A DNA stretch of 64,000 nucleotides from JANMJD01 sp963847945 (GTDB lineage: Bacteria > Actinomycetota > Acidimicrobiia > Acidimicrobiales > Ilumatobacteraceae), in assembly GCA_963847945.1 (NCBI GenBank), contig CAWKBX010000001.1, positions 434,001-498,000 on the forward strand. Direction: 5' to 3'. Each line of letters opens with the position of its first letter. The stretch's first letter is position 1. The translations under genes were made by a program, and so were the position numbers. Below the pieces are notes generated by a model. It was not told where the DNA came from. It saw nothing but the letters and a program-made list of their open reading frames with translations, and ran no database searches. Of the stretch, positions 21,449 to 32,400 are shown in pieces.

Positions 21449-23338
21449 ATGCCGGAGCCGGAGAGCACCCCGCCTCGCCGTCCACCGATGCTGGTCGGCG
21501 CGCCCGAACGTAAGACGCGCGCGCCCCGCAAGCCGCCGCAGCCGAATGCTCCGACTCCGTCGCTGGTCGTCGAGCGCGAACCACGCACTCGCCCCACCGA
21601 TACCGGTGGAACGGTCCACGGAATGGCCGACTCCACCCAAGTTCGACCGCGGCTCCAGCGATCGAGTGTGCCGGTCGCCGAAATGCTCCCGCATGTGCCG
21701 AGCAGCCAACATGACCAGGCTCCGCCGCTCGCGCCGTTCCGATGGGGTGCATTGATCATCGGCCTGGTCGGCGCCTCCGACCGTCTGGCCAACGACATCT
21801 GGCCAACGGGCGTGATTCTCGTCGCCCTCGCCGTCTACTCCACGTTCACCACGTTCCGACCGGTCCCCTACCGCGACGACCGAGCGAACCGGGCGATCAT
21901 CGGATTCGATGCCCTGATCCATCTCGGCGCGGTGCTGTTCACTGATGACTGGTCGTCGCCATTCGCCTTCACCCTGATTCCGAGCACGTTGCTCGCCGGC
22001 TTTGCTTGTGGCCCGGTGTACGCATTCCAGTTGATGGGGGCCTGCGCCAGCCTCGTCTCGATGCGCTTCTTGACGGTCAACGGCATCGGGGATGGCTGGC
22101 GCACCTCGGCGGCATGGTGCGGAGTGCTTGCCCTCGTTGCACTGACCAGCGGACTATCGCGGCGAGTGTCGGTCGAATCGGCCAAGCAACAGCAACTCGC
22201 CATTGACCGCGTGTCGAGTCTCGCCGAGGCCAATGGGCTGCTCTACGAGTTGCACAAGGTTGCCCAGAAGATGCCGGCGTCGCTCGATCTCGACGATGTG
22301 CTCGACTCCAGCTTGAAGCAATTGCGCGAAATGATCGATGCCGACACGATCACGGTGCTGCTCTATTCCGAGCCCGATCAGATGTGGGAACCGGTGCGGG
22401 CTATCGGTTACAAGACCGACAATGTCTATACGCCCGACACGTTGCCACCCCCGCTCCTCCAAGCTATCGAAGACCATGGCTCGTCGATTTGGCTCGAAGA
22501 CCTCGTCAGCCAGGGCCCGGGTGTCGCCCAGGGCATGCGCTGCGGATTGTATGCATCGTTGTGGACCCGGGGTTCGCTGATCGGGGTCGTTGCCCTCGAG
22601 TGCCGCAAGCCGGGCCGGCTGAACGAGACCCACCGGGTGCTGTTGAACGGGGTGACCGAGCCGTTCGGCATCGCCATCGACAATGCCCGGCTGTTCCGTC
22701 GGCTGCGTTCGATCGGTGCCGACGAAGAACGGGCGCGGATCGCCCGCGAGCTGCATGACCGGGTCGGTAATGCACTGGCGATGGTCGGATTCGAGGTCGA
22801 TCGGGTGAGCACGGCGGCCACCCGTGGTCAGCCGGTCGTCGACGACTTGAACGGGTTGCGAGAGCAGATCAAGGGCGTGGTCGGCGACGTGCGCGAGACC
22901 CTCTACGACTTGCGCACCGACGTCTCCGACGACCGCGATGTCGGTTCGACGCTCGAGGGATTCCTGGTTCGGGTACGGACGCGCAGCCCGAGTATTCACG
23001 TCGATTACGTCAATGACTCGACGAGTCGCCTACCCATTCTGCAAGAACGCGAGATCTGGCAGATTGCGCGTGAGTCGATCACCAACGCCGAACGCCACGC
23101 CGAGGCGAGCCGCCTGCTCGTCGAATGGCATTGCAGCGAGAAGGGTGCCGAGCTGGCCATTCGCGACAACGGCAAGGGATTCAAGAAGGGCGCGGGGCGC
23201 CAGGATTCGTATGGTTTGGTCGGAATGAGAGAGCGAGCGAACTCGATGGGTGCCCTCTTCGACCTCAAGTCCGAACCCGGGGCGGGCACAGCGGTTATCG
23301 TTCGTTTAATTAACGTAGACAGAGGAGAAGAATCGTGA
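21449..23338 (+). CDS. NarL-family sensor histidine kinase with GAF domain
   Basis: About 629 aa. A Pro-rich start is followed by about five membrane helices (for example ALIIGLVGASDRLANDIWPTG and the stretch ending in VLALVALTSGLSRR), a GAF domain (DLDDVLDSSLKQLREMIDAD), a HisKA_3 phosphoacceptor helix with the histidine in RARIARELHDRVGNALAMVG, and an HATPase_c (ESITNAERHAEAS, IRDNGKGF, GLVGMRERANSMGA). It should autophosphorylate and signal to the response regulator that overlaps its stop by 4 nt. The signal is unknown. An alternative ATG at 21398 adds 17 residues. Confidence 0.9.
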   Translation: MPEPESTPPRRPPMLVGAPERKTRAPRKPPQPNAPTPSLVVEREPRTRPTDTGGTVHGMADSTQVRPRLQRSSVPVAEMLPHVPSSQHDQAPPLAPFRWGALIIGLVGASDRLANDIWPTGVILVALAVYSTFTTFRPVPYRDDRANRAIIGFDALIHLGAVLFTDDWSSPFAFTLIPSTLLAGFACGPVYAFQLMGACASLVSMRFLTVNGIGDGWRTSAAWCGVLALVALTSGLSRRVSVESAKQQQLAIDRVSSLAEANGLLYELHKVAQKMPASLDLDDVLDSSLKQLREMIDADTITVLLYSEPDQMWEPVRAIGYKTDNVYTPDTLPPPLLQAIEDHGSSIWLEDLVSQGPGVAQGMRCGLYASLWTRGSLIGVVALECRKPGRLNETHRVLLNGVTEPFGIAIDNARLFRRLRSIGADEERARIARELHDRVGNALAMVGFEVDRVSTAATRGQPVVDDLNGLREQIKGVVGDVRETLYDLRTDVSDDRDVGSTLEGFLVRVRTRSPSIHVDYVNDSTSRLPILQEREIWQIARESITNAERHAEASRLLVEWHCSEKGAELAIRDNGKGFKKGAGRQDSYGLVGMRERANSMGALFDLKSEPGAGTAVIVRLINVDRGEES

Positions 23339-23967
23339 GCCTGCGCTTAATGTTGGTCGACGACCACCGCATGCTTCGTGAAGGGCTCAGGCGGGCGCTC
23401 GAAGCCGAAGGATTCATGATCGTCGGAGAGGCCAACGATGGCCACGAGGCCTTGAGGATGGCCCTTGAGCGCAAGCCAGACGTGATTTTGATGGACGTGT
23501 CGATGCCCGACATCGACGGCATCGAGGCAACCCGCAACATCATGCAGGCCGATGGTCGCCAGCGAATCGTGATGTTGACGATGCATATGGACCGTGACGT
23601 CATCGACCGAGCGATCAAGGCGGGCGCCGTCGGCTACCTGACCAAGGACTGCTCGATCGCCGAAGTCTCCGATGCCGTGCGCATGGCCGCCAACGGCGAT
23701 CTGGCCCTGTCTCCCAAGCTGGCAGAGCTGATGCTCACCGAGGCCCGCAAGGACCACGGTGACGAGCGTCTGATCACCCGGCGCGAGGAGGAAGTGCTCC
23801 AGCTGATCGCCGACGGCCTCTCCACCCCCGAGGTGGCCGCCAAGCTGTACATCAGCCAGAAGACGGTCAAGAACCACCTGGCGTCGATCTACGAGAAGCT
23901 CAACGCCCGCGACCGCACCCAAGCCGTGCTCCTCGCCGTCCGCATGGGCATCGTCAAGCTCACCTGA
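23335..23967 (+). CDS. NarL/LuxR-type response regulator
   Basis: A 210-aa regulator: REC domain with phosphoacceptor D54 (VILMDVSMPDIDG), acidic pocket VDDHRM and K in GYLTKDCS; C-terminal LuxR helix-turn-helix ITRREEEVLQLIADGLSTPEVAAKLYISQKTVKNHLASIYEKL. It starts at GTG inside the kinase stop (GTGA overlap), so kinase and regulator are a coupled cognate pair. Targets cannot be inferred. Confidence 0.95.
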   Translation: MSLRLMLVDDHRMLREGLRRALEAEGFMIVGEANDGHEALRMALERKPDVILMDVSMPDIDGIEATRNIMQADGRQRIVMLTMHMDRDVIDRAIKAGAVGYLTKDCSIAEVSDAVRMAANGDLALSPKLAELMLTEARKDHGDERLITRREEEVLQLIADGLSTPEVAAKLYISQKTVKNHLASIYEKLNARDRTQAVLLAVRMGIVKLT

Positions 23968-24013
23968 CCGTGAGGTCACGGTCGCACCCCGGTTCGATCG
24001 CCCGCCGACATGA

Positions 24014-24058
24014 AAATTGGAGTGCCATCACGCTCGCCGTGTGATGGCACTCCAATTT
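24014..24058 (+). terminator. strong hairpin after the two-component operon
   Basis: A perfect 18-bp inverted repeat (24014-24031 with 24041-24058) with a 9-nt loop begins 46 nt after the response-regulator stop. One arm starts AAATTGG and the other ends CCAATTT, so the transcript from either strand ends its stem in U-containing sequence, but there is no true T run. It probably terminates the plus-strand operon. It lies between convergent genes and could act in both directions. Confidence 0.65.
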
Positions 24059-24183
24059 GGCGTTTGGGGGCGCTCGCTGCGGACCGCGTTGTGGTGGTGG
24101 TCACGGCGGAGGTTCGTGGTCGCGGCGGAGGCCGTTGACGGACCGCGGGGCATCGGTCAGCGGCGGGTTGGCGGGGCAGACTA

Positions 24184-24222
24184 CTGAACGAGCCCCGGGC
24201 GATTCGCCCGGGGCTCGTTCAG
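24184..24222 (-). terminator. hairpin downstream of rpsA
   Basis: A GC-rich inverted repeat of 17-19 bp (24184-24202 with 24204-24222) lies 19 nt beyond the rpsA stop. The stem is CTGAACGAGCCCCGGGC with a loop of about 5 nt. No T run follows on either strand, which is common for actinobacterial terminators. It most likely ends rpsA transcription. Confidence 0.65.
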
Positions 24223-24240
24223 TTACTCAATACTCGAAGC

Positions 24241-25611
24241 TCAGGCTTCAGGGACTTCCTCGACGGCGGGAGCCGGGTCGGCCGCAACCGGGGCTTCGCC
24301 TTCGGGAGCAATCGGCTGCTCGCCCTCGATGCCGGCTTCTTCGAGCTCGCGGTAGTACTCGGCCCAGGCAGCTTCGCGATCGGCGTCGTCGGTAGCGCCG
24401 ATCCAGTTGCCTTCGGCGTCGTAGTTGTGCGAACCGAACGCCTCGCGGTACTCCTCGGCCAGCTCGCCGCCTTCGGCAGCTTGCTTGATCGAGAGGCTGA
24501 TGCGGCGGCGGCCGAGATCGAGATCGATGATCTTGACCCACAACTCCTCGGACGGGGTGACGACCTGCTCGGGGGCATCGACGTGATGCGCCGACATCTC
24601 CGAGATATGGACGAGACCCTCGATACCTTCGCCCACCTGGACGAACGCACCGAACGGCACGAGCTTGGTGACCCGACCGTAGACCAACTGGCCGACCTCG
24701 TGACTGGAAGCGAACTCCTGCCACGGATCTTGCTGGGTGGCCTTCAGCGACAGGCTGATGCGCTCGCGGTCGAAGTCGACGTCGAGCACCTGGACGGTGA
24801 CCTCGTCGCCAACCGTGACGACCTGGCCGGGATGCTCGACGTGCTTCCACGACAGTTCCGACACGTGGATGAGTCCGTCCATGCCGCCGAGATCGACGAA
24901 TGCACCGAACGAGACCACGCTGGACACGACGCCCTTGCGCACTTCGCCCGACTTGAGGTTGTTGAGGAACTCGTCGCGAGCTTCCTTCTGGGTCTCTTCC
25001 AGGTAGGAACGGCGAGACAGCACCACGTTGTTGCGGTTGCGGTCGAGTTCGATGATCTTGGCCTGCAACGTGCGGCCGACGTATGGCTGCAGATCGCGCA
25101 CCCGACGCAGCTCAACGAGCGATGCGGGCAGGAAGCCGCGCAGGCCGATGTCGATAATGAGGCCGCCCTTGACGACCTCGATGACCGGACCCTCGACGAC
25201 GCCGTCGATTTCCTTGATCTTCTCGATCGTGCCCCAGGCCCGCTCGTACTGAGCACGCTTCTTGGACAGGACCAGACGCCCTTCCTTGTCCTCTTTGGTG
25301 AGGACGAGGGCGTCGACGATTTCGCCGAGCTTGATGATGTCGTGCGGGTTGACATCGTTGCGGATCGACAGCTCACGGGCCGGGATCACGCCTTCGGACT
25401 TGTAGCCGATGTCGAGGAGGACCTCGTCACGATCGACTTTCACCACGGTACCGGTGACGATCTGGCCGTCTTCGACGGACACCATCGTGCCGTCAATGGC
25501 GTCGGCGAATGCCATGCCGAGATCATCAGAGGTGATCTGGCGGGGGGTGTAGTTGCCTTCCTCGTCGAATGTCCCGAAGGGACTGGAGGGGGCGGTCGCA
25601 GTGTCGGACAA
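24241..25611 (-). CDS. rpsA: 30S ribosomal protein S1
   Basis: S1 binds mRNA at the small ribosomal subunit. The 456-aa protein has four S1 OB-fold domains, the usual actinobacterial number: GQIVTGTVVKVDRDEVLLDIG, VEGPVIEVVKGGLIIDIGLRG, RKGVVSSVVSFGAFVDLGGMDG and VYGRVTKLVPFGAFVQVGEGIEG, and an acidic Ala/Pro/Glu-rich tail (EGEAPVAADPAPAVEEVPEA). In many Actinobacteria rpsA lies close to coaE, polA and ANTAR regulators, as it does here within 12 kb. Confidence 0.95.
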   Translation of the reverse strand: MSDTATAPSSPFGTFDEEGNYTPRQITSDDLGMAFADAIDGTMVSVEDGQIVTGTVVKVDRDEVLLDIGYKSEGVIPARELSIRNDVNPHDIIKLGEIVDALVLTKEDKEGRLVLSKKRAQYERAWGTIEKIKEIDGVVEGPVIEVVKGGLIIDIGLRGFLPASLVELRRVRDLQPYVGRTLQAKIIELDRNRNNVVLSRRSYLEETQKEARDEFLNNLKSGEVRKGVVSSVVSFGAFVDLGGMDGLIHVSELSWKHVEHPGQVVTVGDEVTVQVLDVDFDRERISLSLKATQQDPWQEFASSHEVGQLVYGRVTKLVPFGAFVQVGEGIEGLVHISEMSAHHVDAPEQVVTPSEELWVKIIDLDLGRRRISLSIKQAAEGGELAEEYREAFGSHNYDAEGNWIGATDDADREAAWAEYYRELEEAGIEGEQPIAPEGEAPVAADPAPAVEEVPEA

Positions 25612-25710
25612 TGGGAACTCTTTTAACCTAGAGGGATGGAACCTGTCGAGGTTACCACCATCGGCCGCAACCTCGACCGTTCACCCTGCTCATCACCCGA
25701 AAACCGCAGG

Positions 25711-25740
25711 TTGGGAGCACCGATCGCTCGGTGCCCCCAA
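25711..25740 (-). terminator. hairpin downstream of the RND operon
   Basis: A 13-bp inverted repeat with one mismatch (25711-25723 with 25728-25740) around a 4-nt loop, about 80 nt past the last RND stop. On the minus strand it is followed after 8 nt by TTTT, so a terminator for the RND operon is likely. The rest of 25612-25818 shows no gene and probably carries the rpsA promoter. Confidence 0.55.
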
Positions 25741-25818
25741 CATCTTTCCCTGCTGGTGGATCGGCATCCCGAAGGACACCAACCCACCCCAGGGCGACTT
25801 TCAACAGGCTCAGACCAA

Positions 25819-28800
25819 TCAGGCCTGGGCCAGCTCTGCGGCCGCAATCTCGCGGTTCATCTTGCTCTTGCCGAACCGCAGGAACAGCGATGGAACAACG
25901 AACAGGTTGAGGATCGTTGCCACCACCAAGCCACCCAGGATCACAATGGCCATCGGGTACTCGATTTCCTGACCCGGAATGTTTCCGGTGAGCACCAGCG
26001 GCACCAGCGCAAGCCCGGTCGTCAGGGCCGTCATCATGATCGGCGCAAGTCGCTCGACCGCACCCTGGACCACGAGTTCGGGCCCGAAGGTCCATCCCTC
26101 ATGCTCTTCGAGATGCTGGTAGTGGCTGAGCAGCATGATGCCGTTTCTGGCCACGATGCCTAGCACGGTGAAGAACCCGACAAGAGAACCGAGCGAGATG
26201 ATGCCGGTATGCAGCTTCACCGCGATTGCTCCTCCGATCAGGGCCATCGGCAGCGTCGCATACGACAACACCGACAACCTAAAGCTCTTCAACGCCACCA
26301 TCAACAGCAGGAAGATGCCCGCCGCGGCGACCAACGCCCACTGACTCAGTTTCGCCGACGCTTCTTGGCGAGCCGTGTAGTCGCCCAGCAGTTTGTAGGT
26401 GTAGCCGGTCTCGAACTGCACATTGCCCAGCTTGTCGTCGAGTTCATCGACGATCGAACCCAACGCCCGGCCTTCAATCTCGGCATCGACATCGAGTCGT
26501 CGCTGTGAGTTCTCGCGTTTCACCGAGTTGTAGGTCGCCGCCAGACGAACGTCGGCGATGTCTGCGAGACGCACCAGACCTCCGTCGGGCGTGTCGAGCA
26601 TCATGTTCTCGACGTCGGTCACGCTGTCTCGTTCGCTGAGCGGGGTCCAGACGTTCACGTCGAACGCCTGGCCCTGGTAGAAGAAGTCACCGACCTCCTC
26701 ACCCGAGATGATCGTTGATGCAGCACGCCGTACGTCGCCGGGCTTCAGGCCCACCTTCTGGGCGGCTTCGAGATTGACCTCGACCTGCATTTGCGTCATC
26801 TTGGTGACAAGTTCCACGTGTTCCTCGGTGACGCCTTCGATGCCCTCGAGGACGCCGACCAACTCGTCGGCCTTCTCTTGCAACTTCTCGATGTCGTCGC
26901 CGTACAACCGGATCACGATCGGGTGCGAGGAGCCCGCAAGTACCTCTCGGGTTCGTTCCTTGAGATAGGTCTGCACGTCGCGTCGCAGACCGGGATACCG
27001 ATCGACGACCTTTTGCACTTCGGCCAGGGTCTTGTCGTAGTCGACCGCAGGATCGATACTGATCCAGTTCTCGCCGAAGTCGACGCCGTAGACCTCGTCG
27101 GCCTGCATCGCCTGACCAATATGAGCCCCGAAGTTACGAACTCCCGGAATCTTGATCAGGTCCTCGTAGGCCGCCTTGGTGACTCGCACTTCCTCGGCGA
27201 GTGACGTGCCCGGCTTGGTGAGCCAGTGCATCAGGAAGTCGCGTTCCTTGAAGTCTGGCAACAGTTCCTGCCCGAGCCCTGGAACGATGACGACACCAGC
27301 GAGCACGATTGCCCCTGCGCTGAGTATGCCCGGAAGCGGGTTGCGCACCATCGGCCGCAACGCCCTGGCATACCAGCGCTGCAGCACCTGCACGACCGGC
27401 GAGGTGCGATGACCGACCTTGCCAATCGACAACAGGATGAGGCTGAGCGCCGGCGTGACCACCAGAGCGATTGACATCGACACGATCACCGCAAGGGCAT
27501 ACGAGAAGGCCAGCGGCCGGAAGAATGCCCCGGTCAGACCTTGCAGGAAGAAGATCGGCAGCAGCGCCAAGGCCTCGATCAACGAGGCATAGACGACGGC
27601 TCCACGAACCTCCAACGAGCCCTCGAGAATGATCGAGGCCGTCGACTGCGTGCTGTTGGTTTCCCGAGCTATTCGCAGCCTTCGGATGATGTTCTCGATA
27701 TCGACAATCGCATCGTCGACCACCGCCCCAAGGGCGATAATCAGGCCGGCGAGAATCATCGTGTTGATCGTCGTATCGAGCCAGGCGAGAACCATCATTG
27801 CCGCCATCAGCGACAACGGGATGGTGATCACGCTGATCAAGGCGCTGCGCCAATCGAAGAGGAACAGCAACAGAATGACCAGCACGAGTACCGAGCCGAT
27901 GAGCAACGACTCGGTCAGGTTGTCAATCGAGGTTTCGACGTAGCTGGCCGGTCGGAAGATCGTGGTATCGATCTCCACTCCCGGCAGGCCCGGTCGCAAC
28001 TCGTCAATTGCATCCTCGACACCCCTGGTCACGTCGAGCGTGTTGCCCCAGGGCAGTTTCTCGACGATCAGCATCAATCCGTCGCCGCCGTTGATCACGG
28101 CGTCACCGAACATCGGCTGCGGGCCCTCCTCGACAATGGCCACGTCCGAGAGGCGCAATGGCCCTTCAGGGCGGTTCTCGACGATGACCTCACCGAGATC
28201 CTCGGGCTTGACAATCGGCAGAATGTGCTCCACCTGCAGACGCTGGTTGGGCGTCTCGATGTAACCGCCGGTACCGATCACATGCCCGGGCTCGTAGCGC
28301 AGAATGCCGGCGGCCAGCGCGTTCGACGTGACCTCCATCACCTTGTCAAGGGTGATTTTCTTCTCTGCCAACTTCTCGGGTTGCACCTGCACCTGCATCA
28401 TTCGGATGCGTTCGCCGTACAACGTCACATTGGCCACCCCGGGTACCCGCAACAGGCGGGCCCGGATCTTCCAATACGAGAGCATTGACATGTCGATCAC
28501 CGACAATGTCTCGGACGACAAACCGATCTTCATCGCTCGGCTGGTGGCCGACAAGGGTTGCAACATGACCGGCGGAGCCGCCCACGTCGGCAACGTTGCC
28601 GTGATCGTGGCCAGGCGCTCCTGCACGTTCTGTCGAGCCACCATCAAGTCGGTTCCCCGCTTGAAGATCAACTCGACCGACGAGAGTTGCACCACCGACT
28701 TCGAGCGCAGCTGATCGAGGTCGGGTAGACCAGCCAGCACCTGCTCAATGGGTACGGTAATGAGCGACTCCACCTCGGTGGCAGAGAGCCCGAATGACAT

Positions 28801-28956
28801 CGTTTGCACCTCGACGCGAGGCGGAGCGAACTCCGGGAACACGTCGACGGGCATACGTTGGATTTGTCCAAATCCGAACACCATCATTGTGGCGCTGAGC
28901 GCCACCACGACGAAGCGGAAATGGAGACTCTTTGAGACAATCCACCGCATCATCAC
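25819..28956 (-). CDS. RND-family efflux transporter, HME/CusA-like
   Basis: A 1045-aa inner-membrane pump. It shows the RND plan: an N-terminal helix (FRFVVVALSATMMVFGFGQ), a large periplasmic loop (PVDVFPEFAPPRVEVQT), a helix bundle with ALGAVVDDAIVDIENIIRRLR in the TM4-equivalent region, a second loop and a final bundle (LTTGLALVPLVLTGNIPGQEIEYPMA). It is nearest the heavy-metal-efflux (CusA/CzcA) subfamily; the substrate is not certain. It is the third gene of an operon with another RND pump and a small lipoprotein, starting 9 nt after the lipoprotein stop. Confidence 0.9.
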   Translation of the reverse strand: MMMRWIVSKSLHFRFVVVALSATMMVFGFGQIQRMPVDVFPEFAPPRVEVQTMSFGLSATEVESLITVPIEQVLAGLPDLDQLRSKSVVQLSSVELIFKRGTDLMVARQNVQERLATITATLPTWAAPPVMLQPLSATSRAMKIGLSSETLSVIDMSMLSYWKIRARLLRVPGVANVTLYGERIRMMQVQVQPEKLAEKKITLDKVMEVTSNALAAGILRYEPGHVIGTGGYIETPNQRLQVEHILPIVKPEDLGEVIVENRPEGPLRLSDVAIVEEGPQPMFGDAVINGGDGLMLIVEKLPWGNTLDVTRGVEDAIDELRPGLPGVEIDTTIFRPASYVETSIDNLTESLLIGSVLVLVILLLFLFDWRSALISVITIPLSLMAAMMVLAWLDTTINTMILAGLIIALGAVVDDAIVDIENIIRRLRIARETNSTQSTASIILEGSLEVRGAVVYASLIEALALLPIFFLQGLTGAFFRPLAFSYALAVIVSMSIALVVTPALSLILLSIGKVGHRTSPVVQVLQRWYARALRPMVRNPLPGILSAGAIVLAGVVIVPGLGQELLPDFKERDFLMHWLTKPGTSLAEEVRVTKAAYEDLIKIPGVRNFGAHIGQAMQADEVYGVDFGENWISIDPAVDYDKTLAEVQKVVDRYPGLRRDVQTYLKERTREVLAGSSHPIVIRLYGDDIEKLQEKADELVGVLEGIEGVTEEHVELVTKMTQMQVEVNLEAAQKVGLKPGDVRRAASTIISGEEVGDFFYQGQAFDVNVWTPLSERDSVTDVENMMLDTPDGGLVRLADIADVRLAATYNSVKRENSQRRLDVDAEIEGRALGSIVDELDDKLGNVQFETGYTYKLLGDYTARQEASAKLSQWALVAAAGIFLLLMVALKSFRLSVLSYATLPMALIGGAIAVKLHTGIISLGSLVGFFTVLGIVARNGIMLLSHYQHLEEHEGWTFGPELVVQGAVERLAPIMMTALTTGLALVPLVLTGNIPGQEIEYPMAIVILGGLVVATILNLFVVPSLFLRFGKSKMNREIAAAELAQA

Positions 28957-28965
28957 ATCAATCGC

Positions 28966-29400
28966 CTACTTCCCAATGCCGGTCTCAGCACCAAAGAGTT
29001 CAGCCACACCAACGACGGCCACCGAGGTTCCAACCCCGGGCCCGCTTGTCAGAAATGCCTGATCACCCTCGATACGGTCGATGCCGATCTCCTCACGGAT
29101 GAACACGTTGTCTCCCTTGACCACGTAGGCCCAGGAAAGGCCGTCGGGGTCGTAGATGACCGCCCCGTACGGGATGACCGTCTCGTCACCCTCGCCGGCG
29201 GTGATTTCGCCGGTGGCGACGGCAATTCGCTGAGCTCCGTCAGCCGTCAACGTGACCTGCTTGACGTCAAGACCGGGAACGGTGTCGACCACGGCCGGGA
29301 CGATCTTCTCGCCGGTAGCCGGCGGGTCGGAGCACGCCGTGAGCGAACCGGCCAGAGCCGTGAGGCCGACGGCGATGATTGTGAAGTGGTTGTTACGCAT
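28966..29400 (-). CDS. small lipoprotein resembling the C-terminal part of an RND adaptor
   Basis: 144 aa from ATG 29400, with GGAGG just upstream. A signal peptide ends in a lipobox (LAGSLTACSD), so the mature protein is lipid-anchored outside the membrane. The rest (TVIPYGAVIYDPDGLSWAYV, FIREEIGIDRIEGDQAFLTSG) resembles the membrane-proximal domain of CusB/HlyD adaptors, but the hairpin and lipoyl domains of a full adaptor (350-450 aa) are missing. Its start overlaps the upstream RND stop by 8 nt, so it is translationally coupled between the two pumps. Confidence 0.8.
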   Translation of the reverse strand: MRNNHFTIIAVGLTALAGSLTACSDPPATGEKIVPAVVDTVPGLDVKQVTLTADGAQRIAVATGEITAGEGDETVIPYGAVIYDPDGLSWAYVVKGDNVFIREEIGIDRIEGDQAFLTSGPGVGTSVAVVGVAELFGAETGIGK

Positions 29401-32400
29401 GGATTCCTCCAATGGAGAGCGCGTCGGCGGGCGACTCGTTGACGAAGAGTTGGTTTGCTTGCACGTCGGGGGCGAAGCGCAGGTGAAGGGCCGGAACAAT
29501 GACGAGTCCGACGATGAGGGTGGTGATCAGGCCACCGATCAGCACGAATGCCATCGGAGCCACGATTTCGCCGCCGGCGGAGTTCGCCATCAACGCGACC
29601 GGGATGAGCACCGCGATGGTCACGAGGGTCGACATCACCAGCGAACCCGCCCGCTCGGACGCAACCCGGGACACGATCGTGGCCCGATCGACGGTGCCAT
29701 CCTCTGCCTCGAGTTGCTGGGTGCGGCGTGAAATGCCCGTCGCGTTGCGCACAGCAAGTCCGATGGTGGCCACGAGACCGGCAATGTGACCGATCGTCAG
29801 GTCGCCGCCGTCAATCATCGTGACGATGATGCCGCCAACCGCGGCCGCAGGCAGCGTCAGGAACAGCAAGCCGGCGAGCTTCCAACTGGCCGTAGCGGCC
29901 TGGAGGATGAGCAGCGCAATCACGGCAGCGATCAAGGCCATCGCCCATGAGCGATTCACCGCATCGCGGTGGGCCTGGTAGTCGCCAACCAGCTCAGCGT
30001 GGACCGCCAGCGGATACTGGATGCCGGCGATTGCCTTGTCGACGTCAGCAGCGACGCTGTCGGTGCTGCGGCCGTTCACCGAGGCCACGATGTCGATGAT
30101 CCGAGCGGAAGCGTCTCGTTCGATCACCGTTGGGGTCGGAGCAACCGACACCGAGGCGACGTCGCCGAGGCGAACCTGGCCACCGTCCGGCGACCCGATC
30201 ATCAAATCTTCAACCGTCGCAACCGACCGGCGAATCTCTGGCGTACCGAGCACGATCACTTCGAACACTCGCTGGTCTTCGAAGAGGTTGCCGACCTCGA
30301 TGCCCTGGATCAGCGTCGCTGCGGCACGGCGAATGTCGCCGGGCAGCAGGCCAACCTTCTGAGCGGCGTCGAGGTCAACCTTGATGCGCAGGCTCGGCTC
30401 GTTGGGCGCAATGACCACTTGCGGGTTCTCGATGCCGTCGATGCCGGCGATGGCCGCCTTCACTTCTTCCGCCTTGGCAATGAGCGTCTCGCGCTCTTCG
30501 CCGAAGATACGGACGTTGATCGGGGCAAGGCCCGGCTCGATGACGTCGGTGAGACGCTCGCCGGTGTAGGTGAGCAGCGTCGACTTCACCCCCGGGTAGC
30601 CATTGACGACCTGATTGACCAGCTCGACGGTCTCGTTGTAGTCGCTTTCCGTGTTGAGGCGAACCCACAACTCACCGGAGCTGACGTTCTCGACCTGATC
30701 GGAGGTGATTGCTCGTCCGAGATGGCTGCCAACCCGCTCGACACCATCAATGCCCGCCAGTTCAGCGTTCATCTTGGTGGCGATGCTTTCCATCGCGCTC
30801 AGCGAGGTGCCTGGCTGGGCCGAGACCTTGACCAGCAGATCGGTCTCCCGAAAGGTCGGCACGGTGTCGGTCTTCAGTTGGGTGAACCCGACGATGCCGA
30901 CGGCCAGCAGGACTGCGGTGCCCGCAAGGGCCACGACCGGCTGCCCGGCGAACTTGCCCGCCGTCTTGGCGTACAGGTCGCCGAACAGCCGTACGCCGCG
31001 AGCCTCGGCCGGAGCCTGGGGTGAGCGAGCGAACAGCAGAACGCTGAGGGCAGGCACGAGCACCAAGGCAACGAGCGACGAGGCAATGATCGCCAACAGG
31101 TACGACATCGCAATGGTCGGGAAGAACGACTCCCCGGCGAGGCCCGACACGACGAGCATCGGAATGGCGACGACAATGGCGATGGCCAAGGCGTACAGGG
31201 CCGGTCCGCGCTGATCGACGATTCCCTCACGGATGAGGCTGGTCGGCGTGGATTCTTCGCCGTTCTGCGCCCGGGCCCGCAAGCGATTCGTGATCGCACC
31301 CGTCACCGAGATGGCGTCGTCGATGATGAAGGCCAGCGCCATCAGCAGACCGGCCACGACCATGGAGTTGATCGTGGCTTGACGCACGTACAGCACCATG
31401 CCCGCAACGACGCCCGATACGACGATGCTCACGCCCGCGACGACGGCGCTGCGCCATTGGAGGAACAATCCCAGGAGCAGCAGTGCCCCGAGGATCGCCC
31501 CGATCGCCATTGCGGTCTGGAGCGCACTGATCGAGCGCGAGACGTAGGTCGCCGGCTGGTAGATCTCGGTATCAACGGTCACGTCGACGAGGCCTGGGGC
31601 GAGTATTTCGAGCTGGTCCTCGACACGCTCGGCGATGGCCACGGTGCTCTCGCCCGGGAACTTCTCGACGACGAGGAGGATTCCGGGCTGATCGCCGAAC
31701 ACTGCGTCGCCGATCAGCGGCTGGTGGTCTTCGATCACGGTGGTCACGTCGGCGAGCGTCATGCCCTCGGCGCCCTCGATTGCTACCTTGCCGAGCTGCT
31801 CGGCGTTGACAATCGGTGACTCGTGCTGGACGGTGAGGCGCTGGTTCGGCGTCTCGACGAAGCCGCCAGCGCCCGGGGTGGAGGCTTCGAGATACGTCAA
31901 CGGCGAAACCCACAGGGCGTTACCAGTTGTCTCGATGATTTGGCTGAGTTCGACGCCCTTGTCGGCCAACTTGGCCGGGTCGACTTGAACCTGCAGTTGG
32001 CGCTCACGCTGGCCGAAAATGGCCACGTTGGCGACGCCATCGACCCCGAGGAGGTTAGGACGCAAGGTCCAGCGAGCAAGTACACCGAGTTCGATCGGGG
32101 TCAGCTTGTCGGAGGAAATTCCAACCATCATCACCCGGCTGGCGGAGGAAGCTGATTGCAGCATCTGGGGCGGCTTCGACACGTTCGGCAGGGCCGCGGC
32201 TCCAACGAGACGCTCAGCGACCACCTGACGGGCTCGAAGAATCGGGGTGCCCGGCTCGAAGATCATCTCAATCGACGAGAGGCCGGGAATCGACCGCGAA
32301 CGGATCGACTCCATCCACGCCACCCCGTTGAGCAAGTCCTGCTCGAGGGGAACCGTGATCAGCTGCTCAACCTCAGAAGCGGACAGGCCGAGAGCCTCGG